From the NCBI RefSeq assembly GCF_009455635.1, contig NZ_QPER01000001.1:3100001-3164000 (forward strand): DNA of 64,000 bases, given 5' to 3'. Under the pieces are notes generated by a model. The model saw only the letters and a list, made by a program, of their open reading frames with translations. It did no database searches and was not told the DNA's origin. The translations under genes were made by a program, and so were the position numbers. The stretch comes from Paraburkholderia agricolaris. GTDB lineage: Bacteria; Pseudomonadota; Gammaproteobacteria; Burkholderiales; Burkholderiaceae. Positions 8,754 through 17,520 of this stretch are shown here, in pieces (within the stretch, counting starts at the first letter, position 1; each line of letters starts with the position of its first letter).

Positions 8754-9944
8754 TCACGAGCGGAGCCACGCTGCGAAACCGGTGCGTCCGGCTCCCTGCA
8801 ATACCGAATCGTTCTGTGGCGTATGGATCCGTGCGCACAGCACATCGCGATAGTGACGCTCGAGCGGATTGTCACGACTCAAGCCGGGATTGCCACTCGC
8901 CTCGACGGCCAGTTGCACCGCCTCGATGGCCTGATTCGTCACCGTGTATTTGACCAGCGGCGCTTCGTCGAGCGTCACGCGTTCGGCATGCGCGCTTGAG
9001 TCGAGCAACACGCGATTGCTGAACAGCAGCGCGTCGATACGGCCGAGCGTCTGCTGGAACGCGGGCAGACTCGCGAGCGGCGCGCCGAGATTGCCGGGTG
9101 TGCGCCCGGCCGCCCATTGCGCGAACCAGTCGCGCGCGGCCCGTGCGACGCCGTCATACACCGCGGACAACAGCACGCTCATCCACGCAAAGCCGAGCGG
9201 ATCGAGTCCGGCACTCGGCTCGCCGGGTAGGTGAACGTCAACCGCGTGAGTGGCCGGCACCAACACGTTGTCGAATACAAGCTCGTGACTGCCCGTGGCG
9301 CGCATGCCCAGATGATTCCATTCGCTGCCGACCCGCACGCCAGGCGTATCGCGATGCACCAGCCACACGCCGACGCGCGGCGGCGTCTCGTCGCTGCGCG
9401 CCCATACCGCGAGCCACGTGAGGCCAGGGCTGCCGGTCGAGTACAGCTTGCTGCCGTCGATAATCCAGCCATCGGCGCTGCGCTTCGCGATAGTCGACGG
9501 TAAGCCGCCGCGAGCCGGCGTACCCAGCTCAGGTTCAACGCGCAACGAGTTGATCAGCGCGCCGTCGCGCACCGCTTCACGCGCCACCCGTTCGCGCAGC
9601 TCGACAGGCCAATGCGGATTGCCCTGCAAGCGATGATGAAACAGGTACTGCATCACCAGCACCAGCGCCGTGGACGGCTCGCCGCGCGCCACCGCGCGTA
9701 CTACCTTCAAGGCCTGCGGCAGGCTCGCCCCGGCGCCGCCGAGCGATGCGGGCACCGTCAACGAAAGCAGATCGAATTCGTGCAGGCGCGCCAGGTTGGC
9801 GTGCGGAAATTCCGCCGTGCGGTCGTAGTGAGCCGCGCCGGCCGCGAACTCGCTCGTGAGCTGCGCGAGCAAGGCGTCGAATGTATCGCTATCGAGCGGT
9901 GGATGACGGCGCGTCACCGCGCTTTCGGCAATCGGGGCATTCAT
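8754..9944 (-). CDS. Acyl-CoA dehydrogenase-like flavin monooxygenase (DszC/SfnB type)
   Basis: About 396 residues with the acyl-CoA dehydrogenase fold: an N-terminal helical domain, a middle beta domain (GWIIDGSKLYSTGSPG, then HLGMRATGSHELVFDNVLVP) and a C-terminal helical bundle. Members linked to sulfur genes (DszC, SfnB) are flavin-dependent monooxygenases acting on sulfur compounds rather than acyl-CoA dehydrogenases. The ATG at 9944 has a GGAG Shine-Dalgarno. It is 28 bp downstream of a sulfonate-type binding protein on the same strand, supporting an organosulfur role. The substrate is unknown. Confidence 0.8.
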   Translation of the reverse strand: MNAPIAESAVTRRHPPLDSDTFDALLAQLTSEFAAGAAHYDRTAEFPHANLARLHEFDLLSLTVPASLGGAGASLPQALKVVRAVARGEPSTALVLVMQYLFHHRLQGNPHWPVELRERVAREAVRDGALINSLRVEPELGTPARGGLPSTIAKRSADGWIIDGSKLYSTGSPGLTWLAVWARSDETPPRVGVWLVHRDTPGVRVGSEWNHLGMRATGSHELVFDNVLVPATHAVDVHLPGEPSAGLDPLGFAWMSVLLSAVYDGVARAARDWFAQWAAGRTPGNLGAPLASLPAFQQTLGRIDALLFSNRVLLDSSAHAERVTLDEAPLVKYTVTNQAIEAVQLAVEASGNPGLSRDNPLERHYRDVLCARIHTPQNDSVLQGAGRTGFAAWLRS

Positions 9945-9972
9945 ACGGGAACTCCAGGAGAGCGCATCGTCA

Positions 9973-10968
9973 TCAAGGCAGAGGGAAGCTGCGATCGAAG
10001 CTTGTGCGCACATCGAGATGGGCCCGGATCACATTGGCGGCTTCGTAAGTATCGGCGGTGCGTTGCTGCGCGGCGACGACGCTGTCGTCGATCGCCACCG
10101 GATGCACCTGGCCACGCTGATAGACGGTTTTCAGCACGTCGGTCGGCAGACCCGTGACTTTCGATTGCATCGCCGCCACGTCGTCGGGATGCGAAAGCGC
10201 CCAACGCTGACCGGTCGCCACGCGTCGCAGGAAGTCGGCGAGTTGCGGGCGCTTGTCCGTAATCGCGCGTTCGGTCGCAACCTGATAGCTGAGTCCTTCG
10301 GAAAGACCGACGCCGTTGGCGATGATGCGATCGTGATCGCGCGCTTCGCCAAGCGCGGTGTACGGGTCCCACACCGACCATGCATCGACGCTGCCTGACG
10401 CAAGCGCCGCCTTCGCATCGGCGGGTGCGAGGAAGACGAACGAGACGTCGGTCAACGGCACGTTGGCCTTCTTCAGCGCGGCGAGCGCGAGATAGTGGCC
10501 AATCGAGCCGCGTGTGGTGGCGATGCGCTTGCCCTTCAGGCTCGCGGCATCGTTCAACGGCGAATGCGCGCCGACGACGATCGCGAGATCCAGCGGATTC
10601 GACCGGGTCGCCGCGACGGCCCGCACCCGGGCGCCGGCCGCGAGCGCGAACACGAGCGGCGCATCGCCCAGGCCGCCGACATCCACGGCACCGGCATTCA
10701 GCGCTTCACCGAGCGGTTGCGCCGCCGGGAAGTTGAACCATTCGATCTTGTACGGCAGGTCTTTCAGTTGGCCGGATGCTTCGAGAATGCCGCGTGTTTG
10801 CAAGGACTGGTCACCGACTTTGAGCACCGGTAAATCCGCGGCATGAGACTGCGTTGCGCTCACACTCGCGCATAGGGCGCATAGGGCGCACATCGCCGCG
10901 CCGAGCGGTTTGAACAACGCGCGCTGCAAAACGGATGAGGCGGACAAAGAGGAGCGGGAGGTCGGCAT
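9973..10968 (-). CDS. Sulfonate/aliphatic sulfur ABC transporter substrate-binding protein (SsuA-like)
   Basis: A periplasmic binding protein of about 331 residues in the SsuA/TauA/NMT1 group. A signal peptide ending near ATQSHA-ADL is present. The mature part has the typical LKVGDQSLQTRGILEASGQL start, the GGLGDAPLVFALAAGA segment and the VDAWSVWDPYTALGEA segment. No ATPase or permease gene is linked, so it must use a transporter encoded elsewhere or be part of a split system. The ATG at 10968 gives a plausible long N-region signal peptide. It is divergent from the CysB-like regulator gene and probably controlled by it. Confidence 0.85.
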   Translation of the reverse strand: MPTSRSSLSASSVLQRALFKPLGAAMCALCALCASVSATQSHAADLPVLKVGDQSLQTRGILEASGQLKDLPYKIEWFNFPAAQPLGEALNAGAVDVGGLGDAPLVFALAAGARVRAVAATRSNPLDLAIVVGAHSPLNDAASLKGKRIATTRGSIGHYLALAALKKANVPLTDVSFVFLAPADAKAALASGSVDAWSVWDPYTALGEARDHDRIIANGVGLSEGLSYQVATERAITDKRPQLADFLRRVATGQRWALSHPDDVAAMQSKVTGLPTDVLKTVYQRGQVHPVAIDDSVVAAQQRTADTYEAANVIRAHLDVRTSFDRSFPLP

Positions 10969-11164
10969 GGCGGCGATTGCGTCGTGGTGTTCAGATGATG
11001 TGCCATCGACGATAAGGCACACATCTGTATAAGACAAACGCATTATTCTGCTAAGCAAATATGCGAATTTTCTTGAGCGGCATAGCGTGCGCCCGCATCG
11101 ATCCGGGTATCATCGAACGCACAAAACCTGCGCCTCTGGCGCACTCACTGAGTCACCGCTCACC
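10969..11164. promoter_or_regulatory. Divergent regulatory region between SBP gene and lysR
   Basis: A 196-bp divergent intergenic region, A/T-rich at 10995-11075. It contains the small dyad TGCTAAGCA (11049-11057) within TTATTCTGCTAAGCAAATA, a shape compatible with a LysR/CysB-type site. The assignment is tentative. Confidence 0.3.
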
Positions 11165-12076
11165 ATGAAGATCGACGATATCGACGCCTACGTCACCGTC
11201 ATTCGCTGTCAGTCGTTGCAACAGGCGGCGCTATCACTCGGCCTCACGCAACCGGCGATCACGCGCCGCCTGCAGAACTTCGAAGAGGCGCTCGGCGTCG
11301 AACTGCTCGACCGCAATACACGTCCGCTCAAGGCGACCGCAACGGGCCGCATCGTCTACGAACAATGCCGCGTGATCCAGCGCGAACTCGACGTGTTGCG
11401 CGAGATCGTCGCCACGGATACGCCGCCGGTCGGCATGCTGCGCCTCGGCGTCGCGCAGACGATTGCCGATATCGCGCTCACCGATGCGATGCGCGGCCTC
11501 AAGACCGCCTACCCCGATCTGCAAGCGCGGGCGTCGACCGGTTGGGGCAGCCAGTTACTGCAACGCGTCGAGCAGGGCGAACTCGACGCCGCCGCGATCC
11601 TGCTGCCCAGCAACAAGACCTTCGACGAAACCTTGTCGGCGCGCTCGCTTGGCCGCGTCAAGCTGGCAGTGGTCGCGCAGAAAGGCTTGTTGAAGAAACG
11701 CGCGCATACGCTGGCGGAATGCCAGTCGATCGGGTGGGTATTGAATCCGGACGGTTGCGGCTTTCGCGACGGCCTGCAACGCGCGCTGACGGGCCTGGGG
11801 CTCGCGCTCAAGCTCAATCTGGAAACACTCGGCACCGAACTGCAATTGCAACTGGTTGCCGACGGCAACGGTCTGGGACTCGTGCCCCTACCGTTGCTGC
11901 AGGCCAGCGCTCATGCGGACGCGCTCGACATCGTCTCGATGAGCGACTTCAAGCCGCTCATCGATATCTGGCTCGTGCACCCGCGCGTGCTGGGTAAGTT
12001 GCAGCAGCCGGTCGAGCAGTTTGGTGCTGCGATCGAACGGCAATTCAAGGAGGCGCGGGCGCAGCGCGCCGCCTGA
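11165..12076 (+). CDS. LysR-family transcriptional regulator (CysB-like)
   Basis: About 303 residues. The N-terminal winged HTH covers residues 1-60 (AALSLGLTQPAITRRLQNFE), followed by an effector-binding periplasmic-protein-like domain (PVGMLRLGVAQTIADIAL onward). The ATG at 11165 places the HTH at the usual N-terminal position. It is divergent from an SsuA-like gene and convergent with the rhodanese operon, and it is the only regulator in the 8.7-17.3 kb sulfur region. It is therefore the likely controller of the region in response to a sulfur metabolite. CysB resemblance is by overall sequence type; a Cbl- or SsuR-like role is equally possible. Confidence 0.85.
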   Translation: MKIDDIDAYVTVIRCQSLQQAALSLGLTQPAITRRLQNFEEALGVELLDRNTRPLKATATGRIVYEQCRVIQRELDVLREIVATDTPPVGMLRLGVAQTIADIALTDAMRGLKTAYPDLQARASTGWGSQLLQRVEQGELDAAAILLPSNKTFDETLSARSLGRVKLAVVAQKGLLKKRAHTLAECQSIGWVLNPDGCGFRDGLQRALTGLGLALKLNLETLGTELQLQLVADGNGLGLVPLPLLQASAHADALDIVSMSDFKPLIDIWLVHPRVLGKLQQPVEQFGAAIERQFKEARAQRAA

Positions 12077-12085
12077 GCCCGCCCC

Positions 12086-13687
12086 TCAGATCACGCGAAA
12101 ACCATGCGTCCCATCGCGTCCAAGCTGAGCGACCAATCCGTACTCCCACTCCAGATACGCGTTCATCGCTTCGCGCGCGTTATCGGTTCCCTCATACGGA
12201 CGACGATAACGATCGATGCGCGGCGAAGCCAGACGCGCCTCGCCACTGTCCACGGCGAGACCCGCTTCGATCCACGCACTCGTGCCGCCGCTTAGCACCT
12301 GCACCGGCTTACCTGTCAACGCCGCCACGTCAGGCGCAGCGAAGCGCGCAAGCAGACTGCTGCCGCAGGTCACCACATACCGTTGCGCATCCGGCAGCTT
12401 GCGCAACGCCTCTTCGAGTTGCCCACGAATCGCGAACCATGCGCCCGGGATATGGCGCTTCACATAGTTCGCGCTAGTCGTGAAATCCAGCACGATGGTG
12501 CCGGGCGACTGCAGGAGCGCAACCAGTTGAGCCGGTGAAATTTCATCAACCTCGGGCGGCACAGGTGCATAACGCGCGGCGGGCGCGGGGCCTTTTTCAG
12601 CAAAGTCCGCATTGTTCAAGCCGTCTACGACGTACACCTCGACGTTCATCTGCGCGAGCCACGACGCAGTCATGTTCGCGCGCACGCCGTCGTTGTCGGC
12701 GAGAATCACGCGCGCGCCTCGCACCGGCGCGAACATGTCGGTCTCCTGCACAAGCTGACCGCCCGGTGCATTGCGAAAACCGGGCACGTGCCCCGCTTCG
12801 TATTCCTCCGGCGTGCGCACGTCGAAGCGATAGACGGTGCGCACCGCTTCGTCGGCCCAGCGGCGTGCTTCGTCACGCGAGGTGCGCCCCACTCTCGCAC
12901 GATCGGCCACCTCGCGCGCGGAATCGGCGGCGGCGAGACGAAGCGTGTCATCGACAATCGGCTCGAAGCGGCGCGAACTGCCATGCGCGAGCGCTTGACC
13001 GGCCAGGGTCCAGCCGATGGTGCCATTGCGCAGCGCCGCCACCGGATTCGGCACCCCCGCATTGATCAGCGACTGCGCGCCGATGATGCTGCGCGTACGC
13101 CCCGCGCAGTTGACGACAATCCGCGTGGCGGGATTCGGCGCAAGCTGACGTGCACGCAGCACCAGTTCGGCGCCCGGCACGCTGATGCTGCCCGGAATAT
13201 TCATGGTCTGGTATTCGTCGAAGCGGCGGGCATCGAGCACCACCACGTCAGCCTCGTGATCGAGCAGCGCCAGCACTTGCGGCGCGCCGAGAGACGGCGT
13301 GTGGCGTTCGCTTTCGACCAGTTCGCCGAATGCCTTGCTCGGCACATTGACGTCCTGGAACAGCTCGCCGCCCGCCTCGCGCCAGCCTTGCAAACCATTC
13401 TCGAGCAATGCCACGTCGGTATAACCCAGCTCGCTCAGACGGCTTGCAGCACGCTCGGCGAGCCCTTCGCCGTCGTCGAACACGACCAGCGGCACGTCGC
13501 GGCGCGGCAAACGCACCGGCGCGTCCAGTTCGAGCCGCGACAGCGGCAGATTCGCTGCGAACAACGGATGACTGCGTGCGTGCGGATCTTCCTCGCGCAC
13601 GTCGACGAGCGCGATTTCCTCGCGTTCGAGCAGCGCGCGGCGCACGTCTTTGAATGATCGGATACGGAACTCTTTAGCGAAACTCAT
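12086..13687 (-). CDS. Multidomain rhodanese (four tandem sulfurtransferase domains)
   Basis: About 533 residues made of four rhodanese domains at roughly residues 8-110, 133-235, 275-360 and 383-480. The active-site loop keeps a cysteine in domain 2 (Cys194, NCAGRTRS) and domain 4 (Cys441, TCGSSLLARF). In domains 1 and 3 the position is Asp (VVFDDGEG and ILADNDGV), so two domains look catalytically dead. Rhodaneses move sulfane sulfur from a donor to a thiophilic acceptor. The start ATG (13687) overlaps the stop of the cysteine-dioxygenase-like gene as ATGA, implying translational coupling. It ends 9 bp from the convergent lysR gene. Confidence 0.9.
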   Translation of the reverse strand: MSFAKEFRIRSFKDVRRALLEREEIALVDVREEDPHARSHPLFAANLPLSRLELDAPVRLPRRDVPLVVFDDGEGLAERAASRLSELGYTDVALLENGLQGWREAGGELFQDVNVPSKAFGELVESERHTPSLGAPQVLALLDHEADVVVLDARRFDEYQTMNIPGSISVPGAELVLRARQLAPNPATRIVVNCAGRTRSIIGAQSLINAGVPNPVAALRNGTIGWTLAGQALAHGSSRRFEPIVDDTLRLAAADSAREVADRARVGRTSRDEARRWADEAVRTVYRFDVRTPEEYEAGHVPGFRNAPGGQLVQETDMFAPVRGARVILADNDGVRANMTASWLAQMNVEVYVVDGLNNADFAEKGPAPAARYAPVPPEVDEISPAQLVALLQSPGTIVLDFTTSANYVKRHIPGAWFAIRGQLEEALRKLPDAQRYVVTCGSSLLARFAAPDVAALTGKPVQVLSGGTSAWIEAGLAVDSGEARLASPRIDRYRRPYEGTDNAREAMNAYLEWEYGLVAQLGRDGTHGFRVI

Positions 13688-14292
13688 GAGATCAGGGACT
13701 CCCTCGAAACATTCCAGATATTCGGCAACACGTCGTTCGAGTAACCGGAGATAAATGTTTTGCACCCACCGCCGGCAGGATAGACGGAACGCGTCACCGC
13801 GCCAATATTTGCACCGTACACGTGAATGCTGATCGACGTACGGTCACGAAAAACATTACTCACACGATGGATATCGCCAATGCGCGGCGACACGGCATCC
13901 ACGGCTCCGGTGTCGAGACGCTTTGGCACCCCGTCTTCCTCCAGCGCGCCGCCTGGCGTGATGCGATATCCCTGAGCAATTTCCGCACCACGCAACACGC
14001 CGATCAAACCCCATACGGTGTGATCGTGCACCGGCGTCGACTGGCCCGGTCCCCATACAAAACTGACGATTGAAAAGCGCTGCTGCGAATCGGCATGCAG
14101 CAGAAATTGCTGATAGCGCTCGGGATCGGGCTGCGCGAAGGCGTCGGGCAACCAGTCGTCGTGCGCGATCAGTTCGCGCAATGCGGCACCGCCCGCGTCG
14201 AGCAACTGTGCTTCGGGCCCACGTTCGTCGACAAGCGAAGCAATCCGGCCGACGAACGCGCGCAGCCGGTCCGGCCTCAAGGTTTGAGTCAT
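13684..14292 (-). CDS. Cysteine dioxygenase-type cupin
   Basis: About 202 residues of the cysteine dioxygenase/thiol dioxygenase cupin superfamily. Likely metal ligands are His89 and His91 in STPVHDHTVWG and His142 in IGDIHRVSNV, with Glu104 in RGAEIAQGYR also conserved. Such enzymes oxidise a thiol to a sulfinate using Fe(II) and O2. Cysteine is the best-known substrate, but mercaptopropionate, mercaptosuccinate or other thiols are possible. It sits between a sulfonate-type binding protein and the rhodanese, overlapping the latter by 4 bp, so thiol or sulfinate metabolism is a sensible role. Confidence 0.85.
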   Translation of the reverse strand: MTQTLRPDRLRAFVGRIASLVDERGPEAQLLDAGGAALRELIAHDDWLPDAFAQPDPERYQQFLLHADSQQRFSIVSFVWGPGQSTPVHDHTVWGLIGVLRGAEIAQGYRITPGGALEEDGVPKRLDTGAVDAVSPRIGDIHRVSNVFRDRTSISIHVYGANIGAVTRSVYPAGGGCKTFISGYSNDVLPNIWNVSRESLIS

Positions 14293-14325
14293 TGAATGAT
14301 CAGAAGGTAAGTTGGCTTGAATCGC

Positions 14326-15378
14326 TTACACACCGCGGGCGAGCGCGGCGTTGAAGGTATCGGTCCATAAGGGAGCGACGTCGACATGGCGGTCGATTAC
14401 TGCCGCCCGCGCGAACGTATCGGCCACCTGCTGCTCGCTCGCGATGTCCGCCGCCGTGACGCCGGTGACGCGGCGTGGCTGGCTCTGGTTGCGATACAGC
14501 GAACGGATCGCCTCCTCGGGTACGCGCAACTCCGCCGACAACACCTTCGCGTACGCATCCTGATGCTGGCCGAACCACGCACAGGCACGTTGCAGCCGCA
14601 CCAGCAGATCCGCCGACGCTGCCCGCCGTTGCGGATCGGCAAGCACCGACGGATGGCCGTAATACAGGTAATTGCCGGACAGATAGCCGTTGGCGTTTTT
14701 CAGCACGCGCGCGCCCGCTTGCGAGATCGCCAGCGGCACGTTGTAGCCGTAGATCGCCCACGCATCGAGCGACCCCGCGTTGAACGCCGCGAAGCCGTCG
14801 CGTGGCGCGAGCGAGGTGGCCTGAATATCGTTGAACGAGAGCCCTGCCTCTTCGAGCATGCGCAGCAGGTAGTAATGCGTCGTGGTGGCGCGCAGATAGC
14901 CCACGCGCTTGCCCTGCAGATCGGCGATGGAGCGGATTGCCGAGCCCTTCGGGACCAGCACGACCTGGTTGTTGACGTCGTCCTTGTAGACGGCGATCAC
15001 ACGCACCTGGGCGTTCTGCAGACGCGCGAAGATCGGCGGGATCTCGCTGCCCGAGGCGATGTCGAGCGAGCCGCCGTTCATCGCTTCGACCATCGCATTG
15101 CCGGACTGAAACTCGGACCAGTCGATGGCGTACGGCGTATCCGCGAGGCCAGCGGTTTTCAGCAGCGTAGCGTCGCCGCCTTTGTAGGTCGCGACACGCA
15201 AACGGACCTTGCTGAGATCGATGCGCGGCTCGGTTTTCTCACTGGCCGCGGGCGTGGTTGCGGCGGCCATTGCCGACATCGCGCCGGTGCCCGCTGCGCC
15301 GAGCAACGCGGCCGCCGGCAGCGCGGACACGAGCCGGCGGCGCCGGAGCGAAACCGGCGAATCAGAACGTTGGGTCAT
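14326..15378 (-). CDS. Sulfonate-type ABC transporter substrate-binding protein
   Basis: A periplasmic binding protein of about 350 residues in the SsuA/NMT1 group. The N-terminus has a basic SLRRRRLVSALPAAAL segment and a hydrophobic stretch to about residue 38, a signal peptide that may be Tat-type. Recognisable segments are VRLRVATYKGGDATLL, LDIASGSEIPPIFARL and SLDAWAIYGYNVPLAI. It is the second such binding protein in the region and again lacks linked ATPase and permease genes. It is flanked by an aldolase gene and a thiol dioxygenase gene on the same strand with small gaps, so it is part of one operon. The ligand is unknown. Confidence 0.85.
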   Translation of the reverse strand: MTQRSDSPVSLRRRRLVSALPAAALLGAAGTGAMSAMAAATTPAASEKTEPRIDLSKVRLRVATYKGGDATLLKTAGLADTPYAIDWSEFQSGNAMVEAMNGGSLDIASGSEIPPIFARLQNAQVRVIAVYKDDVNNQVVLVPKGSAIRSIADLQGKRVGYLRATTTHYYLLRMLEEAGLSFNDIQATSLAPRDGFAAFNAGSLDAWAIYGYNVPLAISQAGARVLKNANGYLSGNYLYYGHPSVLADPQRRAASADLLVRLQRACAWFGQHQDAYAKVLSAELRVPEEAIRSLYRNQSQPRRVTGVTAADIASEQQVADTFARAAVIDRHVDVAPLWTDTFNAALARGV

Positions 15379-15392
15379 CTTGTGAGGGCCGT

Positions 15393-16256
15393 TCAGGTGA
15401 GGACGTCAGGCTCGGCTTCGACCAGCCCTTCCAGCAAGCTCTGGAACGCAAACAACGCACCGCCGGGGCGGCCTACCTGCTCGTGTGTGAGCGTGGCGAC
15501 ATCGTGCGGAATGGGCTGCGGCGTGCCCGCGGCTTCGGCGAGCAATTGCGCGTGGCAGGCGTTATCGAGTGCGATATACCACCAGGCCGCCGCCTCGACG
15601 GTCGGACCCGCGGTGAGGATGCCGTGATTCTTCAGGATCACCGCTTTTCGTTCGCCCAGCGCCGCGGCGATGCGCGCGCCTTCATCGGTATCGAGCACGA
15701 CGCCGCGAAAGTCGTCGAACAGCGCGTGGTCCTGATAGAACGCGCACGAATCCTGTGTGAGCGGGTCAAGCGTGCGGCCGAGCGTCGACCATGCCTTGCC
15801 GTAGAGCGAATGCGTGTGGGCGGCGGCGACCACATCGGGGCGCGCCTCGTGAATTGCCGCATGAATCGCGAAGGCCGCCTGATTCAGCGGACCCTCGCCG
15901 ACCACGATCTCCCCTTCTGCATTCACCAGCAGCAGATCGGACACGCGGATGCGGCTGAAATGCTTGCCGAACGGATTGACCCAGAAGTGATCCGGCCACT
16001 CCGGATCGCGCGCGGTGATATGGCCGGCGAGCCCCTGGTCGAAGCCATAGCGCGCGAACAGGCGGAACGCCACAGCGAGCCGTTCCTGCCGATAGCGCCG
16101 CTCTGCCGCGATGCTTTCACGCGGCGCAACGTCGTCGAACCAGAATTTGCGGACTGGCGCGTGACGCTGGAGCGGCGCCGTATCCGGGGCGTGGTACAAC
16201 GCGGGCGCGCTGTGCGGCGCCGGGGTATTTTGCAGCACGGTGGACAGATCGGTCAT
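15393..16256 (-). CDS. Class II aldolase/adducin family protein
   Basis: About 287 residues with the class II aldolase/adducin fold. The metal-binding AAAHTHSLYGKAWSTLGR segment and a later ILKNHGILTAG segment supply the expected histidines. Family members cleave or epimerise sugar phosphates and other hydroxy-acids with a divalent metal. In this operon it may process the carbon skeleton left after desulfonation; that is inference. It is spaced 11 bp from the upstream SsuD-like gene and 14 bp from the downstream binding-protein gene. Confidence 0.85.
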   Translation of the reverse strand: MTDLSTVLQNTPAPHSAPALYHAPDTAPLQRHAPVRKFWFDDVAPRESIAAERRYRQERLAVAFRLFARYGFDQGLAGHITARDPEWPDHFWVNPFGKHFSRIRVSDLLLVNAEGEIVVGEGPLNQAAFAIHAAIHEARPDVVAAAHTHSLYGKAWSTLGRTLDPLTQDSCAFYQDHALFDDFRGVVLDTDEGARIAAALGERKAVILKNHGILTAGPTVEAAAWWYIALDNACHAQLLAEAAGTPQPIPHDVATLTHEQVGRPGGALFAFQSLLEGLVEAEPDVLT

Positions 16257-16267
16257 TGTGACTCCGT

Positions 16268-17347
16268 TCAGGCGGCGACGCGCTCGACGCGCGCGATCCG
16301 TTCGCGGGCGGCCGGAATCAGTTCACGGCCGTAGTCGATGGCGTCTTCGAGCGGATCGAAGCCGCGCACGAGGAAGGTGGAGACGCCGAGCGCGTAATAC
16401 TCCGCGAGCGTGTCGGCGACCTGTTCGGGCGTGCCGACCAGCGCGGTCGAATTCGAGCGTCCGCCGATTTCCTTGGCCACGCCGGTCCACAGACGTTCAT
16501 CGACGCGATCCGATTCGCCGGATGCCGCGAGCAGCCGCCGCGCGCCTTCGCTTTGTGCCGGGCCGCCTGCACCGAGTCCTTGCACCGCGCGCAGGCGCTT
16601 CGTTTCCTCCAGGATGTGTTCCGCGCGTTCCCAGGCGGCCGCTTCGGTCGCGGCGAGAATCGGCCGGAACGACACTGAGAAGCGCACGGTACGACCGTGT
16701 TTGGCTGCTTCCGCGCGCACGCGGGCGACCTGCTCGCGGACTTGCGCTTTCGATTCGCCCCATAGTGCGTAGACGTCCGCATGACGCCCGGCAATTTCGA
16801 GTGCGGGCGCCGACGCGCCGCCGAAGTAGACGGGGATATGCGGTTGCTGCACCGGTTTCACTTCGGAGAAGCCTTGTTCGAAGCGATAGTACTGGCCGAT
16901 ATGATCGAAGGGTTTCGCCTCGGTCCAGATGCGGCGCAGGATGTGCAGGTATTCGTCGGTGCGGGCGTAGCGTTCGTCATGCGACAGGTGGTCGCCGTCA
17001 CGGCGTTGTTCGGCGTCGTCGCCACCGGAGATGATGTGGACGGCGAGGCGTCCGCCCGAGTAGTGATCGAGGGTTGCCAACTGGCGCGCTGCGAGCGTGG
17101 GCGCGACGAAGCCTGGGCGATGCGCGAGCATGAAGTGCACTTTGCTGGTGACGCTGGCCGCGTGGGCCACGGTGAGAAGCGCGTCGGGGCTGGTCGAATG
17201 ATGCGGCACGAGGATGCGGTCGAAGCCCGCGGCTTCGTGTGCGCGGGCGAATTGCTCCACGTAGTCGATGTCGATGACCGGGCCTTGCGGTAAGTGGGTT
17301 TCAGACACCTTGCGGGTCTGGATCATGCCGATGAATTCGATGGACAC
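16268..17347 (-). CDS. FMN-dependent alkanesulfonate monooxygenase-like protein (SsuD family)
   Basis: About 359 residues of the bacterial luciferase superfamily, SsuD branch. Visible are the KVHFMLAHRPGFVAPTLAARQ strand-helix, HYSGGRLAVHIISGGD, and DERYARTDEYLHILRRIW. Reduced-flavin monooxygenases of this type release sulfite from alkanesulfonates. The start is a GTG at 17347 with GGGAGA about 8 bases upstream. It is the first gene of the minus-strand operon SsuD-aldolase-binding protein-thiol dioxygenase-rhodanese. No flavin reductase (SsuE) gene is linked. Substrate identity is unresolved. Confidence 0.88.
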   Translation of the reverse strand: MSIEFIGMIQTRKVSETHLPQGPVIDIDYVEQFARAHEAAGFDRILVPHHSTSPDALLTVAHAASVTSKVHFMLAHRPGFVAPTLAARQLATLDHYSGGRLAVHIISGGDDAEQRRDGDHLSHDERYARTDEYLHILRRIWTEAKPFDHIGQYYRFEQGFSEVKPVQQPHIPVYFGGASAPALEIAGRHADVYALWGESKAQVREQVARVRAEAAKHGRTVRFSVSFRPILAATEAAAWERAEHILEETKRLRAVQGLGAGGPAQSEGARRLLAASGESDRVDERLWTGVAKEIGGRSNSTALVGTPEQVADTLAEYYALGVSTFLVRGFDPLEDAIDYGRELIPAARERIARVERVAA

Positions 17348-17520
17348 GGTGGGTGTCTCCCTAAGTGAGGTCTGTTTGCCCGGCGGGGCGGTGGCTTTTC
17401 TTTTCTGGCTGGATCTGTTGCTCTGTTCGAGGGGTTTAAGGTAGCAGCGCTACATGCGGTTGTTAAATATTGATCGGACATATCTATATCGGGTTTGCAT
17501 GTAATGGGGTTTGGGGTCGT

